A stretch of DNA of 64,000 bases from an uncultured Chlorobiaceae bacterium. GTDB taxonomy: Bacteria; Bacteroidota; Chlorobiia; Chlorobiales; Chlorobiaceae. Made by a program: the position numbers and the translations under genes. The notes under the pieces were generated by a model. The model did not search any database, was not told where the DNA came from, and saw nothing but the letters and a program-made list of their open reading frames with translations. The stretch lies in NCBI GenBank assembly GCA_903839405.1, contig CAIMCD010000018.1, positions 1 through 64,000 on the forward strand. Direction: 5' to 3'. Numbering within the stretch: the stretch's first letter is position 1; every line of letters starts with the position of its first letter. Positions 19,833-31,278 of the stretch are shown here, in pieces.

Positions 19833-20291
19833 TCAGGATTTCTGGCGCAGCTCCCTGAAAAAATCCTGGAGGAGGTTCCGGCACTTCAGCTCCATGATGC
19901 CGCCGAACACCTCCGGCTGATGGTTGAGCTGCTTGCATCCGGTTATGTTCAAGACCGTGCCCATTGCGCCCATTTTGGGATCATAGGCGCCGAAAATCAC
20001 CCGGCCAACCTTGGCATTGACAATCGCTCCAGCACACATCGGGCAAGGCTCCATGGTAACGGCAAGCGTACAATCAGTGAGGTACTTGCTGCCGAGCGTC
20101 GCCATGGCTGCAGTCAGCGCAATCATCTCGGCATGGGCCGTAGCATCACAGAGCGCTTCCACCTGGTTATACCCCCGGCCAACAAGGTGACCGTTGCTGT
20201 CAAACACAACGGCCCCGACCGGAACCTCCTTGCGTTCAAAAGCCTTCAAGGCCTCCCGGAAAGCACTTTCCATGCAATAATTAAAATCCAT
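19833..20291 (-). CDS. tadA: tRNA-specific adenosine deaminase
   Basis: The enzyme converts A34 to inosine in the anticodon of tRNA-Arg(ACG). The 152-residue protein has both zinc motifs of the deaminase fold: TAHAEMIAL (His ligand and catalytic Glu, about residue 51-59) and PCPMCAGAI (two Cys ligands, about residue 82-90), plus VPVGAVVF near the N-terminus and VIFGAYDPKMGAMG, typical of TadA. Length is normal. It is transcribed alone, divergently from sucC. Confidence 0.93.
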   Translation of the reverse strand: MDFNYCMESAFREALKAFERKEVPVGAVVFDSNGHLVGRGYNQVEALCDATAHAEMIALTAAMATLGSKYLTDCTLAVTMEPCPMCAGAIVNAKVGRVIFGAYDPKMGAMGTVLNITGCKQLNHQPEVFGGIMELKCRNLLQDFFRELRQKS

Positions 20292-20439
20292 AACGCTTTT
20301 TATATAAAAATTGTTGAGTTAACCCTCCGGGGTTTTATCATCATCCTATTTTTTACTATACTTAAATTCTTTGCGCACGCCTTTTTTTCCGTCACTCACA
20401 TCTGAACAAATTGTCGTCAGTAACCCAAGACCCAACAAT

Positions 20440-21618
20440 ATGAACATTCATGAATATCAAGGCAAGGATATCCTGAGAAAATTCGGGGTTGCAGTGCCAA
20501 AAGGAATTGTGGCCTATTCGCCTGAAGAGGCCAGAGCCGCGGCAGAGCAGCTCTTTGCGGAACAGAGCAGTCCGGTAGTGGTTGTAAAAGCGCAGATTCA
20601 TGCCGGTGGCCGAGGCAAAGCCGGTGGAGTGAAGCTGGCAAAATCGCCCGAAGAGGCGGCGCAAATTGCCCATGAGTTGATCGGCCTGACGCTGGTCACC
20701 CATCAGACCGGCCCGGAAGGCAAGGAGATCAAACGACTTCTGGTTGAAGAGGGCATGAATATCGAAAAAGAGTTCTATGTCGGCATTACCCTTGACCGCT
20801 CAACCTCACGCAATGTGCTGATGGTCTCTACTGAAGGTGGCATGGAGATTGAAACCGTGGCCGAAGAGACACCGGAAAAACTTTTGAAAATCCAGATTGA
20901 CCCGCTCTACGGCATGCAGGGCTTCCAGGCACGCGAAGCGGCATTCTTCCTCGGTCTTCAGGGCGAGCAGTTCCGCAACGCCGTCACCTTTATCACCGCA
21001 CTTTACAACGCCTATGTCTCGATTGATGCGGCAATAGCGGAAATCAACCCGCTGGTGGTCACCAAAGAGGGCAAGGTGCTGGCACTTGATGCCAAAATCA
21101 ATTTTGACGACAACGCTCTCTACCGCCACAAGGAGTTCATTGAACTGCGCGATATCAGCGAAGAGGATCCGCTCGAAGTTGAGGCCTCAAAATCCAACCT
21201 CAACTATGTCCGTCTTGACGGCAACGTAGGGTGTATGGTCAACGGTGCCGGACTTGCCATGGGTACCATGGACATGATCCAGCTTGCCGGCGGAAAACCG
21301 GCCAACTTCCTCGATGTCGGCGGTACAGCAAGCCCGCAGACGGTTGAAGAGGGTTTCAAAATCATTCTCGGCGACAAAAACGTCAAGGCAATTCTTGTCA
21401 ACATCTTCGGCGGCATTGTCCGCTGCGACCGTGTTGCTGGCGGCATTATTGAGGCTGCCACCAAGATCGGGTTGCACCTGCCGGTCATTGTGCGCCTTGA
21501 AGGCACCAATGCACCTATCGCGCAGAAAATGCTTGATGAGTCCGGCCTGAACCTTATTTCAGCCAAAGGGTTGCGCGATGCCGCACAAAAAGTGCACGAT
21601 GCACTGGCAGCATCCTGA
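20440..21618 (+). CDS. sucC: Succinyl-CoA ligase (ADP-forming) beta subunit
   Basis: SucC carries the nucleotide-binding ATP-grasp domain of succinyl-CoA synthetase, which in green sulfur bacteria would run in the reductive TCA cycle. The 392-residue protein starts at the ATG at 20440 ([12 protein letters not shown]), the normal family start; the frame is open a little further upstream. It shows [12 protein letters not shown] in the ATP-grasp part, [22 protein letters not shown] and the C-terminal [10 protein letters not shown] and RLEGTNA motifs of the ligase domain. sucD is not adjacent, so the two subunits are encoded apart. A strong terminator follows. Confidence 0.97.
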   Translation: MNIHEYQGKDILRKFGVAVPKGIVAYSPEEARAAAEQLFAEQSSPVVVVKAQIHAGGRGKAGGVKLAKSPEEAAQIAHELIGLTLVTHQTGPEGKEIKRLLVEEGMNIEKEFYVGITLDRSTSRNVLMVSTEGGMEIETVAEETPEKLLKIQIDPLYGMQGFQAREAAFFLGLQGEQFRNAVTFITALYNAYVSIDAAIAEINPLVVTKEGKVLALDAKINFDDNALYRHKEFIELRDISEEDPLEVEASKSNLNYVRLDGNVGCMVNGAGLAMGTMDMIQLAGGKPANFLDVGGTASPQTVEEGFKIILGDKNVKAILVNIFGGIVRCDRVAGGIIEAATKIGLHLPVIVRLEGTNAPIAQKMLDESGLNLISAKGLRDAAQKVHDALAAS

Positions 21619-21650
21619 GATAACCGTTTTTTAAGCTCGACCTAGCCATT

Positions 21651-21682
21651 CACCCCGCACGAAACTGCGGGGTGTTTTTTTT
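21651..21682 (+). terminator. Rho-independent terminator of sucC
   Basis: CACCCCGCA and TGCGGGGTG form a 9-bp GC-rich stem with a 6-base loop, followed by eight T. It lies 33 bases after the sucC stop. Confidence 0.92.
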
Positions 21683-21701
21683 GCCGAAAAAAAGAAGAAA
21701 C

Positions 21702-21740
21702 AAAAAAAGAGCGAAGAGGATATCAACTCCCCTTCGCTCT
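21702..21740 (-). terminator. Rho-independent terminator for the macB operon
   Basis: On the minus strand AGAGCGAAGGGG pairs with CCTCTTCGCTCT over about 12 bp and is followed by seven T. It lies about 250 bases beyond the macB stop. The DNA between (21741-21988) holds no gene I can support, only CAT-rich low-complexity sequence. Confidence 0.8.
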
Positions 21741-21988
21741 CACAATCAACAACATGACGGTTCTCTGCCTATCAATCATCCATTCATCTTTGCGGGTACT
21801 CTTTATATCATCATCTTCTCATCAAGAACTAGAGCCGACCTGTTGCTGAAACCCTTCTCTATACATCATCACCATTACAATCCATCATCTTATCGTTCAA
21901 TAGTATGACGAGCTTTCCACCATAATCCTGCGCAATAAAACTTTTTTTAAAAAAAAATTCTTCCAGAAACAACTCAACCTCTCCGCTG

Positions 21989-23962
21989 CTACTCATAGCG
22001 CAAAGCCTCAACCGGCTTGAGGGCTGCGGCTTTGCGGGCTGGCCAGAGGCCGAAAAAAATGCCGATAAGCGCTGAAAAAGCCGTTGCAAGCACCACCGAT
22101 ACCAGGGAGGTTTTGACGGCCCATCCGGCAAAATAAGCCAGCATCAGGGAGACCCCGATACCGGCAATGACGCCGATAAGCCCTCCACTGATGGTCATGC
22201 CAACCGATTCGACCAGAAACTGCAGCATGATATCGCTTCTTCTGGCGCCAATGGCCTTGCGCAATCCAATCTCGCGGGTTCGCTCAGTAACCGAGACCAG
22301 CATGATATTCATAATGCCGATCCCTCCAACCACAAGCGAGATGGCGGCAATGGAGCCGAGCAGAAGGCTCATGGTCTGGGTGGTACTGCTGAGCATCTGC
22401 TGAATTTCAGTCATGTCCCGGATATTGAAGGAGTCGTCATCCGCTTTCAGATGGTGCCGTTTGCGGATCAGCTCGCTGATTGCACTTTTGGCCTGCTCAA
22501 TCAGGGTGGGCGAGGTGACCTCAACAAAGATGCCGCTGAGATAATCCTTGCCAAGCACACGGTACATGGCGGTCGTAACCGGAATAATCACCACATCATC
22601 CTCATCCTGCGGCCCGGAGAACCCTTTTGCCGGAGCAATGCCGATAACCTTGAAATTAATCCGGTTGATCTTGACGGTTTTTCCGATCGGGTTGCTGTTG
22701 GCGAACAACTCCTTGACCACCGTGACGCCGATGATGGCCACCTTTTCGCGCGCCTGAATCTCCTCATTGGTAAACCACCTCCCGACCGTCGGGACGGATG
22801 AACGCATGGTACCGTAATCAAACCCCACCCCGGTAAGGGTCGAACTCCAGTTTTTGTTGCCATAGACAATTCGCCCTGCGCCATTAACCACCCCGCTGGC
22901 ATTTTTCACCACCGTACGGAGTGAGGCAATATCGGTCACATCAATAAAGGTAAAGCGGGCAACTGCTCCGGCTCCCTGGGAGGCTCCCCGGATTTTGGCC
23001 GATCCGCCCCTGATGGAGAGCATGTTCGAGCCCATGGATTTCAACTGCTCCTGCATGGCGGCTTTAGCGCCCTCACCAAGCGCCATCATGGCGATGACCG
23101 ACGCGACCCCGACAAAAATGCCAAGCACGGAGAGAAAGGTGCGCATCTTGTTGGCAAGAATGGACTGAAAGGCCTGCGCCAAAAATCCCCGAAACCGCCC
23201 ATCCTGCCAGAGGGAAACTTTGCGCGACATATGTGTTTCAAAAGCAATCTCCCCTGCTGCTGATACAGGTTCCACGCCCGGCTTGCGCTCGTCGGAAATG
23301 ATGACCCCGTCGCGCATGGTAAGTATGCGATCGGCATAGGCTGCAATATCATGCTCATGGGTAACCATGATGACGGTTTTGCCCTTCTCATGCAGACCTT
23401 GAAGGATCTTCATGATCTCCAGGGAGTTTTTCGTATCAAGATTTCCCGTAGGCTCGTCGGCAAAAATAATGAGCGGATCACGGATCAAGGCTCTCGCTAT
23501 AGCCACCCGCTGCTGCTCGCCCCCGGAGAGCTGGTTGGGGGTGTGATCCATTCGCTGGTCAAGACCAACCATCTTCAAACACGCAATGGCCTCCTTGCGA
23601 AAATCCCCTTTCAGGCCGCTGTAGATATGGGGAAGGCGGACATTATCGACAATGGTCATGCGCTTGAGCAGGTGAAACTGCTGAAAAACAAAGCCGGCAA
23701 CATTATTGCGCAGCCCGGCCTGCTCATCTTCGCTCAACGTGTTGACATTATTGCCAAGGATCAGGTACTCTCCCTTGTCGGGCGTGTCGAGCAGGCCAAG
23801 AATCTGCATCAGGGAGGATTTCCCCGAGCCCGAAGCCCCCATGATTGCCACAAACTCACCCCTCTCGATGGTTAGCGAAACCCCGCGCAACGCATTCACG
23901 GTGCTTTCACCAATCTGGTATGAGCGGTGGACATCAACAAGTTCAAGCAGCATGGGTCTCAT
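21989..23962 (-). CDS. macB: MacB-type ABC transporter, ATPase-permease fusion
   Basis: MacB proteins work with a MacA adaptor and a TolC channel to expel macrolides, peptides or lipids from the periplasm by mechanotransmission. The 657-residue protein has an N-terminal ATPase domain (Walker [10 protein letters not shown] near residue 41, signature [12 protein letters not shown], Walker [10 protein letters not shown]), then a membrane helix ([20 protein letters not shown]), a large periplasmic MacB_PCD domain and three C-terminal helices, with the coupling motif [15 protein letters not shown]. It overlaps macA by 4 bases (ATGA) and ends the operon tolC-macA-macB. The substrate is unknown. Confidence 0.93.
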   Translation of the reverse strand: MRPMLLELVDVHRSYQIGESTVNALRGVSLTIERGEFVAIMGASGSGKSSLMQILGLLDTPDKGEYLILGNNVNTLSEDEQAGLRNNVAGFVFQQFHLLKRMTIVDNVRLPHIYSGLKGDFRKEAIACLKMVGLDQRMDHTPNQLSGGEQQRVAIARALIRDPLIIFADEPTGNLDTKNSLEIMKILQGLHEKGKTVIMVTHEHDIAAYADRILTMRDGVIISDERKPGVEPVSAAGEIAFETHMSRKVSLWQDGRFRGFLAQAFQSILANKMRTFLSVLGIFVGVASVIAMMALGEGAKAAMQEQLKSMGSNMLSIRGGSAKIRGASQGAGAVARFTFIDVTDIASLRTVVKNASGVVNGAGRIVYGNKNWSSTLTGVGFDYGTMRSSVPTVGRWFTNEEIQAREKVAIIGVTVVKELFANSNPIGKTVKINRINFKVIGIAPAKGFSGPQDEDDVVIIPVTTAMYRVLGKDYLSGIFVEVTSPTLIEQAKSAISELIRKRHHLKADDDSFNIRDMTEIQQMLSSTTQTMSLLLGSIAAISLVVGGIGIMNIMLVSVTERTREIGLRKAIGARRSDIMLQFLVESVGMTISGGLIGVIAGIGVSLMLAYFAGWAVKTSLVSVVLATAFSALIGIFFGLWPARKAAALKPVEALRYE

Positions 23963-24930
23963 TTTTTCGTTTTGTTCCGCTGGGGCATAAAGGGGTTTGT
24001 ACCGCCATTTTTGCCGGGAAGAACAAAGGAGGTATCCGGAAGCAGCACAACCGAGCTATCGGTCAACCCCGAAAGAATCTCGACGTTGCTCTCATCCTGC
24101 AGCCCAATCTCTACCGGCTTGAAGCGTGTGGGTTTTGCCGCATCCCCACTTTTCTGCAACACCGCCGTCTTGCCGTTGCGGCTCAAAACCGCACTGACGG
24201 GCAACAGGAGTGCATTGTTTTTTTCCTGAACAATAATTTTAATGTTGGCACTCATCCCGGAGCGGAAAACATCCGGAATCCGTTCAGGCAGAACATCGAC
24301 ATTGTAAATATTGACGTTATTCTGGAGATGTGACTCATAGTAGATATGGTGCACCACGCCGTTAACCTTGATTGCCGGATAGGCATCAAGCCCGATCTCG
24401 GCCTTCTGGCCAACTTTGACCTTTCCGATATCGGTTTCATCGACGAAAGCCTTGACCAGCAGATGATCGGAGAGCACAAAGAGCGAGTCACTCGTGGTGA
24501 CGGTCTTGCCCGGATCAACGCTCCGCACAATCACCTGACCGGTCATCGGAGAGATCACGGCAGTCTCCTTGTAGACCTTCTGCCAGTAGCTCTGCTCACT
24601 TTTCCCCTGCAACTTGGCCGCATCAAGCAGGGCCGCCCGCTCGGTTGAGCTGAGCATGGCAAGCACCTCTCCCTTCTTGACAAGCTGCCCCTCTTCGACC
24701 AGAATCTCCTCAATCCGGCCGCCAACCGAAGACTGGATTTTAACCCTGGTCTGTGGTTCAACCGCCCCGGTGGTCGACACAACGGAGGTGATGGTGCCGC
24801 GTGACGGGCGGATTTCTTGAAGTTGCTTCTGTGCCGTGCGACTTCTCGTGAAATAAAAGAAGCCCGCAACCCCCGCTAAAACAAGCGCCGCCGCAATGCC
24901 CCATACCAGTTTTTTCCTGCTAGCCATCAA
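23959..24930 (-). CDS. macA: MacA/HlyD-type periplasmic adaptor protein
   Basis: This membrane-fusion protein links the MacB transporter to the outer-membrane channel. The 323-residue sequence has an N-terminal anchor helix ([19 protein letters not shown]), the lipoyl halves ([27 protein letters not shown] and later [20 protein letters not shown]), beta-barrel domain ([20 protein letters not shown]), and a membrane-proximal domain. The alpha-hairpin between the lipoyl halves is very short (about 25 residues), shorter than in E. coli MacA, so docking to TolC may differ. It overlaps the neighbouring genes by 11 and 4 bases. Confidence 0.9.
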   Translation of the reverse strand: MMASRKKLVWGIAAALVLAGVAGFFYFTRSRTAQKQLQEIRPSRGTITSVVSTTGAVEPQTRVKIQSSVGGRIEEILVEEGQLVKKGEVLAMLSSTERAALLDAAKLQGKSEQSYWQKVYKETAVISPMTGQVIVRSVDPGKTVTTSDSLFVLSDHLLVKAFVDETDIGKVKVGQKAEIGLDAYPAIKVNGVVHHIYYESHLQNNVNIYNVDVLPERIPDVFRSGMSANIKIIVQEKNNALLLPVSAVLSRNGKTAVLQKSGDAAKPTRFKPVEIGLQDESNVEILSGLTDSSVVLLPDTSFVLPGKNGGTNPFMPQRNKTKK

Positions 24931-26185
24931 CTCCTCCTCCTTTTGCCTGGATCCATTGAGCCTCGGCAGTCAAGAGCGCTGCTTCAGCATTAAGAAAATC
25001 TTTTTTTGCACTGACAAGATTGTTTTCAATAATCACCCAGTCGTTGAATAAAATCAGACCGTTCGAGTATTGCGCATTGGCAATGGAGGAGCGCTCGGTG
25101 GCGGCATCAAGAAATTTTTTCTTGACCAGAACCATCTGGCGGGCATCCTGAAAAGTTTTCCAGCTCTCTTCCAGAGTATTGAGAAGCTGGAGGTAACCGC
25201 TTTTTTCCTGGGCATTCTGCTGGCTCAGAACCGCCATGGCTTTGGAGACCTTTGCATGGCCAATGGAGCCTTCATAAATCGGCACAGAGAGCGTTACCCC
25301 TGCGCTCCAGTCCACCGAATGGAAGGGCCAGCTCACCACCATGCTCTTTCCAACCGATGAGTTCAGGTAAAGATCCGGGGAAAAGGCATTTTTGGCCGCC
25401 TGAAGATTATAGCGTGCGGCTTTGCTCTGGGCATCAAGCTGCTGAAAGAGGGGATTGTATTTTACCAGTTGAGCCAGGTCAGGCTTGTTGGTCGAAAGAT
25501 CGGAAGCCGTGAATGCTCCCTGCACCCTGATCGGCTTATGGGCATCGCGTCCGAGGGCTGAGGCAAGTTTGGTCTGGGCCAGCACAAGGCCCCGTTCGGC
25601 CTGAGAGACTTCAAAAGCCGCCTGGGCCATATCAGCCTCGGCCTGGCGAAGTGCACCAACATGCTCCCGTCCGCCCTGATAGCGAAGATTGATAAGCCGA
25701 AGATTATTCTTCCGCCTGTCGGCAATTTCACGGGTAAGTCCAACCAGTTCCTGCGCTTTAAGCAGTTCCGTAAATGCCGAACGGAGAGCAAAACGAACCG
25801 CAGCGGAAACCGCAAAATAGTTGTACTGAGCCGCTTTGATCGACTCAGCATTACCCGAAACAAGGCTTGAAGTTTTATGTCCGTCAAAGAGAAGCTGCTT
25901 TGCCGAGAGCGAATAGGAGAGTATGGAAGAGGGTTCGATACCTTTCGATGTTGTACCGCTCTCCTGGGTGCTCACGCCGAAACTGAGCGAGGGAAGAAGC
26001 GCTCCGGCCGTTATCTGCTTGTCGGCCTCAGCCTGCTGGAGGGTGGCAAGTGCAGAAAAAAGATCGGGATGAGCCTGGCGTGCCTCACTGATACACTGCT
26101 GCCAGCTCAACAGCTCTTCAGCCTGCAGCAGCGGGGAGGCAAAAAGCAGCAGCACGACCAGAAGCGGATAGATTCTTGCTCTCAT
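24920..26185 (-). CDS. tolC: TolC-like outer-membrane efflux protein
   Basis: The protein is an outer-membrane factor that would form the exit duct of the MacAB pump. I start it at the ATG at 26185, where a signal peptide begins (ARIYPLLVVLLLFASPLLQA); the open frame extends upstream to a GTG at 26284. The ~421-residue mature region has the internal two-fold repeat of long amphipathic helices typical of TolC (for example RQAEADMAQAAFEVSQAERG and the matching C-terminal half). It heads the operon, overlapping macA by 11 bases. The 26.2-26.5 kb region is a divergent promoter region shared with the ABC-F gene. Confidence 0.88.
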   Translation of the reverse strand: MRARIYPLLVVLLLFASPLLQAEELLSWQQCISEARQAHPDLFSALATLQQAEADKQITAGALLPSLSFGVSTQESGTTSKGIEPSSILSYSLSAKQLLFDGHKTSSLVSGNAESIKAAQYNYFAVSAAVRFALRSAFTELLKAQELVGLTREIADRRKNNLRLINLRYQGGREHVGALRQAEADMAQAAFEVSQAERGLVLAQTKLASALGRDAHKPIRVQGAFTASDLSTNKPDLAQLVKYNPLFQQLDAQSKAARYNLQAAKNAFSPDLYLNSSVGKSMVVSWPFHSVDWSAGVTLSVPIYEGSIGHAKVSKAMAVLSQQNAQEKSGYLQLLNTLEESWKTFQDARQMVLVKKKFLDAATERSSIANAQYSNGLILFNDWVIIENNLVSAKKDFLNAEAALLTAEAQWIQAKGGGVDG

Positions 26186-26476
26186 TGAGGAAATATTCAG
26201 GTAAAAAGAGTGAAATAATGCACAACCAACTCTTGAACAACACCGTTTAAATCTTTGACGTTCATTGCATTTAAAACCTTGCACATAAAGAGCATAATAT
26301 TTTTAAAAAAATGGCTGGGAGGGTAGCAGTGAACCATTCGGCGAAGAGAAAAAAAGTGAAACCGGAGGCTTTGGGGCATTCGGGTTCATGAAGCTTTGCT
26401 GAAATAGTGTATCTTTTCCCCGTTATTAAAGAATACTATCAATGATCCCGATTATTTTCACCAGTTCTCTCTTATC

Positions 26477-28438
26477 ATGCTTGAAGCCCGTAATCTCTCC
26501 CTCAGCGTCGGAACCAAAGAACTCATCACCGATACCTCGTTCCGCATAGGAGACAAAGACCATGTCAGTCTTGTCGGCCTGAACGGTACGGGAAAAACAA
26601 CCCTGCTCCGCCTTATCAGCGGCCCATCCGCTGAATCGGCCCTCATTACCACCGGACAGTTCCTTAAATCGGCCGACACCACCATCGGCTACCTCCCGCA
26701 GGAGATCTCCTTTGACGCCGATCTGGAAAAAACCGCCCTGCAATATGCCCTTCAGGCAAACGTCAGGCTTTTTGAACTCGCGGATAAAATAACCCGAATG
26801 GAGCACGAGCTCGCCCTGCCTGAACAGGATTACGAGAGCGAAGCCTACCATCAACTGATTGAACGCTTTTCCGATGCCATGCACGAGTTCGACCATCTGG
26901 GCGGCTACACCATGCAGTCCAATGCTGAAAAGGTGCTCAGCGGACTCGGATTCAGCGAAATAGATTTCCATAAAAAGGTCAAGGCCTTCTCCGGCGGATG
27001 GCAGATGCGCCTCCACCTGACCAAGCTTCTCTTGCAGAACCCTACCCTGCTGCTGCTTGATGAGCCGACCAACCACCTTGATATCGACTCGCTCCGCTGG
27101 CTGGAGAACTATCTTTTCAACTATGAGCACAGCTATATCATTGTATCGCACGACCGCTTCTTCCTCGACAAGCTCACCACCAAAACCCTTGAAATTGCCT
27201 TCCAGCGCATCAATGAGTACAAGGGCAACTACTCCTATTATGAAAAGGAGAAGGCTGAGCGCTATGAATTGATGATGGGCAAGTATGCCAACGATGTTAA
27301 AAAAGTGGAGGAGCTGAAAGCCTTTGTTGACCGCTTCCGCTACAAGGCCACCAAGGCGCGCCAGGCACAGAGCCGGCTCAAGCAGATGGAAAAAATGGAG
27401 AAGAACATGCTCTCCCCCGAAGAGGATACCTCCCGCATCTCCTTCCGTTTTCCCAAGGCCAACCCATCCGGACGTGAGGTCATGCGGCTTGACGGCGTTA
27501 AAAAAGCCTACACCCTGCCCGACGGATCAAAAAAACAGGTGCTCAAAGGGATCGACCTTGAGGTGATGCGCGGCGACCGTATTGCCATTGTCGGCTCCAA
27601 CGGTGCCGGAAAAACCACCTTCTGCAAAATTCTGGCGGGCGAGATTGACTTTGATGGCAAGCTCACCATGGGCCACAATGTCACGATGAACTACTTTGCC
27701 CAGCACCAGACGGAAAACCTCTCGCAGGATAAGAGCATCTATATGGAGATGATGGATTCAGCCCCATCGTCCGAAGCCCAGAAAAAGGTGCGCGACATTC
27801 TCGGCTGTTTTCTCTTCAGCGGTGACGCGGTCAATAAAAAGATCGGGGTGCTCTCGGGCGGAGAGAAGTCGAGGGTGGCGCTGGCTAAAATCCTCCTGCA
27901 GGCATCGAACCTGCTCATCATGGATGAACCGACCAACCATTTGGACATGCGTTCAAAAGAGATGCTGATCGACTCGCTTGAGTACTATGACGGCACCCTG
28001 CTTATCGTCAGCCACGACCGTTACTTTCTCGACAGCCTGGTCAACAAGGTGGTGGAAATCAAGGATGGCTCCCTGAAGCTCTATCTGGATTCTTACGCCG
28101 AGTATCTTGAAAAGGCTGAAAAAGCCATTGAAGCCGAGCGCAAGCAGGATGCGGCGGAGAAGCAGAAAAAACAGAGCGCTCCGCCGAAAACTACCGAGAA
28201 GGAGAAAGTTCAGCAGCAGGATAGTGCCGCCGCTAAAAAAGAGAAAAAGAGAGTTGAGGAGATCGAGCAAAAGATCAACAAGCTTGAGCAGAAGAAAGAG
28301 TCCATGGAAACCATGATGGCCACTGAGGATTTCTACAAAAAAAGCCAGGAAGAGACCAACAAAACCCTCGACACCTACCACGCACTCTGCAACGAACTGA
28401 CCGCACTCTTCGCCGAATGGGAGAAAATCAGCGCATAA
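26477..28438 (+). CDS. ABC-F family ATPase (ribosome-associated type)
   Basis: ABC-F proteins have two ATPase domains and no membrane part; they bind the ribosomal E site and help stalled translation or confer antibiotic protection. In these 653 residues the first domain has GLNGTGKTT and FSGGWQMRL, the second GSNGAGKTT and [13 protein letters not shown], each with a [10 protein letters not shown]-like Walker B. Between them lies the basic, helical linker ([18 protein letters not shown]), and the last ~110 residues form a charged coiled coil (Lys/Glu/Gln-rich), as in Uup or YheS. The exact subfamily cannot be decided by eye. It is transcribed alone. Confidence 0.93.
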   Translation: MLEARNLSLSVGTKELITDTSFRIGDKDHVSLVGLNGTGKTTLLRLISGPSAESALITTGQFLKSADTTIGYLPQEISFDADLEKTALQYALQANVRLFELADKITRMEHELALPEQDYESEAYHQLIERFSDAMHEFDHLGGYTMQSNAEKVLSGLGFSEIDFHKKVKAFSGGWQMRLHLTKLLLQNPTLLLLDEPTNHLDIDSLRWLENYLFNYEHSYIIVSHDRFFLDKLTTKTLEIAFQRINEYKGNYSYYEKEKAERYELMMGKYANDVKKVEELKAFVDRFRYKATKARQAQSRLKQMEKMEKNMLSPEEDTSRISFRFPKANPSGREVMRLDGVKKAYTLPDGSKKQVLKGIDLEVMRGDRIAIVGSNGAGKTTFCKILAGEIDFDGKLTMGHNVTMNYFAQHQTENLSQDKSIYMEMMDSAPSSEAQKKVRDILGCFLFSGDAVNKKIGVLSGGEKSRVALAKILLQASNLLIMDEPTNHLDMRSKEMLIDSLEYYDGTLLIVSHDRYFLDSLVNKVVEIKDGSLKLYLDSYAEYLEKAEKAIEAERKQDAAEKQKKQSAPPKTTEKEKVQQQDSAAAKKEKKRVEEIEQKINKLEQKKESMETMMATEDFYKKSQEETNKTLDTYHALCNELTALFAEWEKISA

Positions 28439-28458
28439 CTTTTGAACGGGGGATCTGA

Positions 28459-28485
28459 GAGCAGCGGCGGAATAACCCGCTGCTC
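28459..28485 (+). terminator. Strong hairpin after the ABC-F gene, possible terminator
   Basis: GAGCAGCGG and CCGCTGCTC form a 9-bp perfect stem with a 9-base loop 20 bases after the stop codon. No T-run follows, so intrinsic termination is uncertain; it could also stabilise the 3' end. Confidence 0.5.
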
Positions 28486-28695
28486 ATTCAGGGCTATACT
28501 GAACACAAGAACATACTGCACACCGTCATTTATACGGCAGCAAATCCGGCAATGTTTGAGATTTCGTGGCGGTAGAGTATATTTTTGCTCTGGTAATCTT
28601 ATATGGGTTATTTATCAAGAATGCGCGGTTTAGGCGGATCAGTCTAATTATTTTAGACGGTACCCACTTCGACCAAAATCCACCATGCAACGTTG

Positions 28696-29331
28696 ATGAA
28701 GCCAAGTGAATTCTTCGTAGGGGTCATCGACTTCTTCGCCATCCTGCTGCCGGGCGCTATAGCGACCGCAATTCTTGCTCCACACCTCGGTCCGCTTATC
28801 TTCGGGACACTGCTTACCAGCCCAACAACGGAAGCCGGTGGTTGGGCAACTTTCCTGACGTCCGCATACTTTCTCGGGCATCTCATCTTCTTGATGGGCT
28901 CCTACATTGACCCGATCTATAACGTCCTTCGCCGGCGCCTAAATCCCTATGACAACGAAAGTGCCTTTCAGGGTGCATCGCGAATTCGAAACGCACTTGT
29001 GGAGCCCGACGAGGTGCCGGCGCTGAACACCTTCCAGTGGTCAAGATCGGTGCTGATCGCAATCAGTCCGGCTGCAGCCGAAGATGTTCACCGTCTTGAA
29101 GCCGACTCCAAGTTCTTCAGAAGCATTCTTGTCGTTTGCGTTCTAAGTGCCATCGTATTCGCAAAATCCGGCAATACAAATGCAGGACTATACGCACTCG
29201 CGTTAGTGGTACCATGCTTTTTCCGCTACTACGAACGGCGGTTAAAGGGCACCACTCAGGCATACATTCATATCATCACCCTGCATAGGCTCGGCAAACT
29301 TAAGACTACCCCCACGCAAAGTGTCGCCTAA
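28696..29331 (+). CDS. Membrane protein of unknown function, probable gene cassette
   Basis: This 211-residue protein has two hydrophobic segments near the N-terminus (about residues 8-35 and 50-70), a soluble part with PYDNESAFQGASRIRNAL, and two hydrophobic stretches near residues 145-175, followed by a basic tail. I recognise no family. The ATG at 28696 is preceded in frame by a TTG. The stop codon TAA lies inside GCCTAAC, the first core of an attC-like site, which is a classic arrangement for integron cassettes. It is flanked by an inverted repeat GTCTAA/TTAGAC at about 28642 upstream. Function unknown; the cassette origin is inference. Confidence 0.65.
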   Translation: MKPSEFFVGVIDFFAILLPGAIATAILAPHLGPLIFGTLLTSPTTEAGGWATFLTSAYFLGHLIFLMGSYIDPIYNVLRRRLNPYDNESAFQGASRIRNALVEPDEVPALNTFQWSRSVLIAISPAAAEDVHRLEADSKFFRSILVVCVLSAIVFAKSGNTNAGLYALALVVPCFFRYYERRLKGTTQAYIHIITLHRLGKLKTTPTQSVA

Positions 29332-29403
29332 CCAGCGGCCCAACCGGACGCGCTCCATTCGGCTTCGCCTCCTTGCCCTCACCGAATAGCCGAACCGTTG
29401 CTT
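29326..29403 (+). other. Candidate integron attC site, right half degenerate
   Basis: GCCTAAC (R'') is followed by an 8-base spacer and CAACCGGACGCGC (L''), the exact spacing and wording of common attC left halves. A central segment follows, then CCGAATAGCCGAACCGTTG, which only loosely matches the expected L'/R' arm and ends in GTTGCTT instead of GTTRRRY. The site contains the stop codon of the upstream gene. I read it as a decayed attC. Confidence 0.45.
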
Positions 29404-29524
29404 GAAAAGCAATAAATCGTGCGTTCTTGTTATCTGCATTTTCTTTTGTATGGGAATTTTTGTGTGATCCCTCCCCTGCCCTGCCGTCCAAAAGTAATTG
29501 CGTTTTGTTCTTTATTGTGCTACG

Positions 29525-29536
29525 TTGTAGCTACAA
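29525..29536. promoter_or_regulatory. Perfect 12-bp palindrome, likely RelB operator
   Basis: TTGTAGCTACAA is a perfect palindrome directly abutting the ribosome-binding site AAAAGGAG of the antitoxin gene, 16 bases before its ATG. Antitoxins of the RelB/DinJ family repress their own operon through such palindromes, so this is a likely operator; the inference rests on position. Confidence 0.5.
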
Positions 29537-29551
29537 AAGGAGAATATTGAT

Positions 29552-29815
29552 ATGATTGAAAATTCAGTGGTCAGGGCAAGGATTGATGCCGCAACAAAGG
29601 CCGAGGCTTCCGCTGTACTGGCTTCCATAGGGCTTTCCCTGTCCGACGCCGTAAGGCTTATGTTGAAACGGGTTGTTGCTGAAAAGGCACTGCCTTTTGA
29701 TCTGCTCATTCCCAATGCAGAAACAATTGAGGCCATTAAAGCCGCACGCCGTGGAGAACTCACAACAGCCGCATCTTTGGATGGGTTGTTTAAAGACTTG
29801 AATGCGGACGATTAA
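29552..29815 (+). CDS. RelB/DinJ family antitoxin
   Basis: The 87-residue protein is a RelB/DinJ-type antitoxin: a ribbon-helix-helix N-terminus (NSVVRARIDAATKAEASAVL, then GLSLSDAVRLMLKRVV) followed by the conserved hinge ALPFDLLIPN and an acidic C-terminal tail that would wrap the toxin. It has a strong ribosome-binding site and a palindromic operator just upstream. Its last codons overlap the start of the toxin gene by 14 bases, the usual coupling. Because the toxin frame is broken, it may now act as an orphan antitoxin or repressor. Confidence 0.88.
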   Translation: MIENSVVRARIDAATKAEASAVLASIGLSLSDAVRLMLKRVVAEKALPFDLLIPNAETIEAIKAARRGELTTAASLDGLFKDLNADD

Positions 29816-30093
29816 GTACACCAGTCGATTCAAGCGTAACTATCGCCCTTGAGAAATCAGGAATACACGGCAAAAAGCTGGACGGGCTTTTGATGGCAAT
29901 CCTCACTCTTCTGATGGAGGACAAGGCTTTGCCCCCTAATGCCGTCGATCATGCGCTGATCGGGACGTTGAATGATTGCCGTGATTGCCGTGATTGCCAC
30001 ATCAAGCCTGATCTTATTTTGATCTACCGCAAAACCAACGACGCCATTCTTGAACTGGTGCGCCTTGGTTCGCATAGCGAGTTGGGGTTATAA
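29802..30093 (+). pseudogene. YafQ/RelE-type toxin gene, frameshifted
   Basis: The ATG at 29802 begins MRTIKYTSRFKRNYRP and meets TGA at 29850-29852. The match continues in the next frame from GAG AAA TCA (about 29851) as EKSGIHGKKLDGLLMAILTL, NAVDHALIG, RDCHIKPDLILIYRK and LVRLGSHSELGL, the complete YafQ mRNA-interferase body with its catalytic-type His and Asp residues. One extra base in CCCTTGAG explains the break. A 9-base unit (GATTGCCGT) is also repeated before RDCHI, adding residues. The toxin is therefore probably not made. Confidence 0.82.
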
Positions 30094-30112
30094 AGCCGCT
30101 CTCTTTTCCCTC

Positions 30113-31129
<1,017 letters not shown>

Positions 31130-31278
31130 TCAGTTAACTCATCTCTTCCCTGCTTCCGTCATCAAGGCAACTTGCGAACACTCTCCTTTGCTTTGCACAT
31201 AAGTTATGATCCGTAAATTTTTTCTCAAAAAGCTAGCACTCTTTTCCAGATCGAAGAGGATCATGGATACAGAACTCC

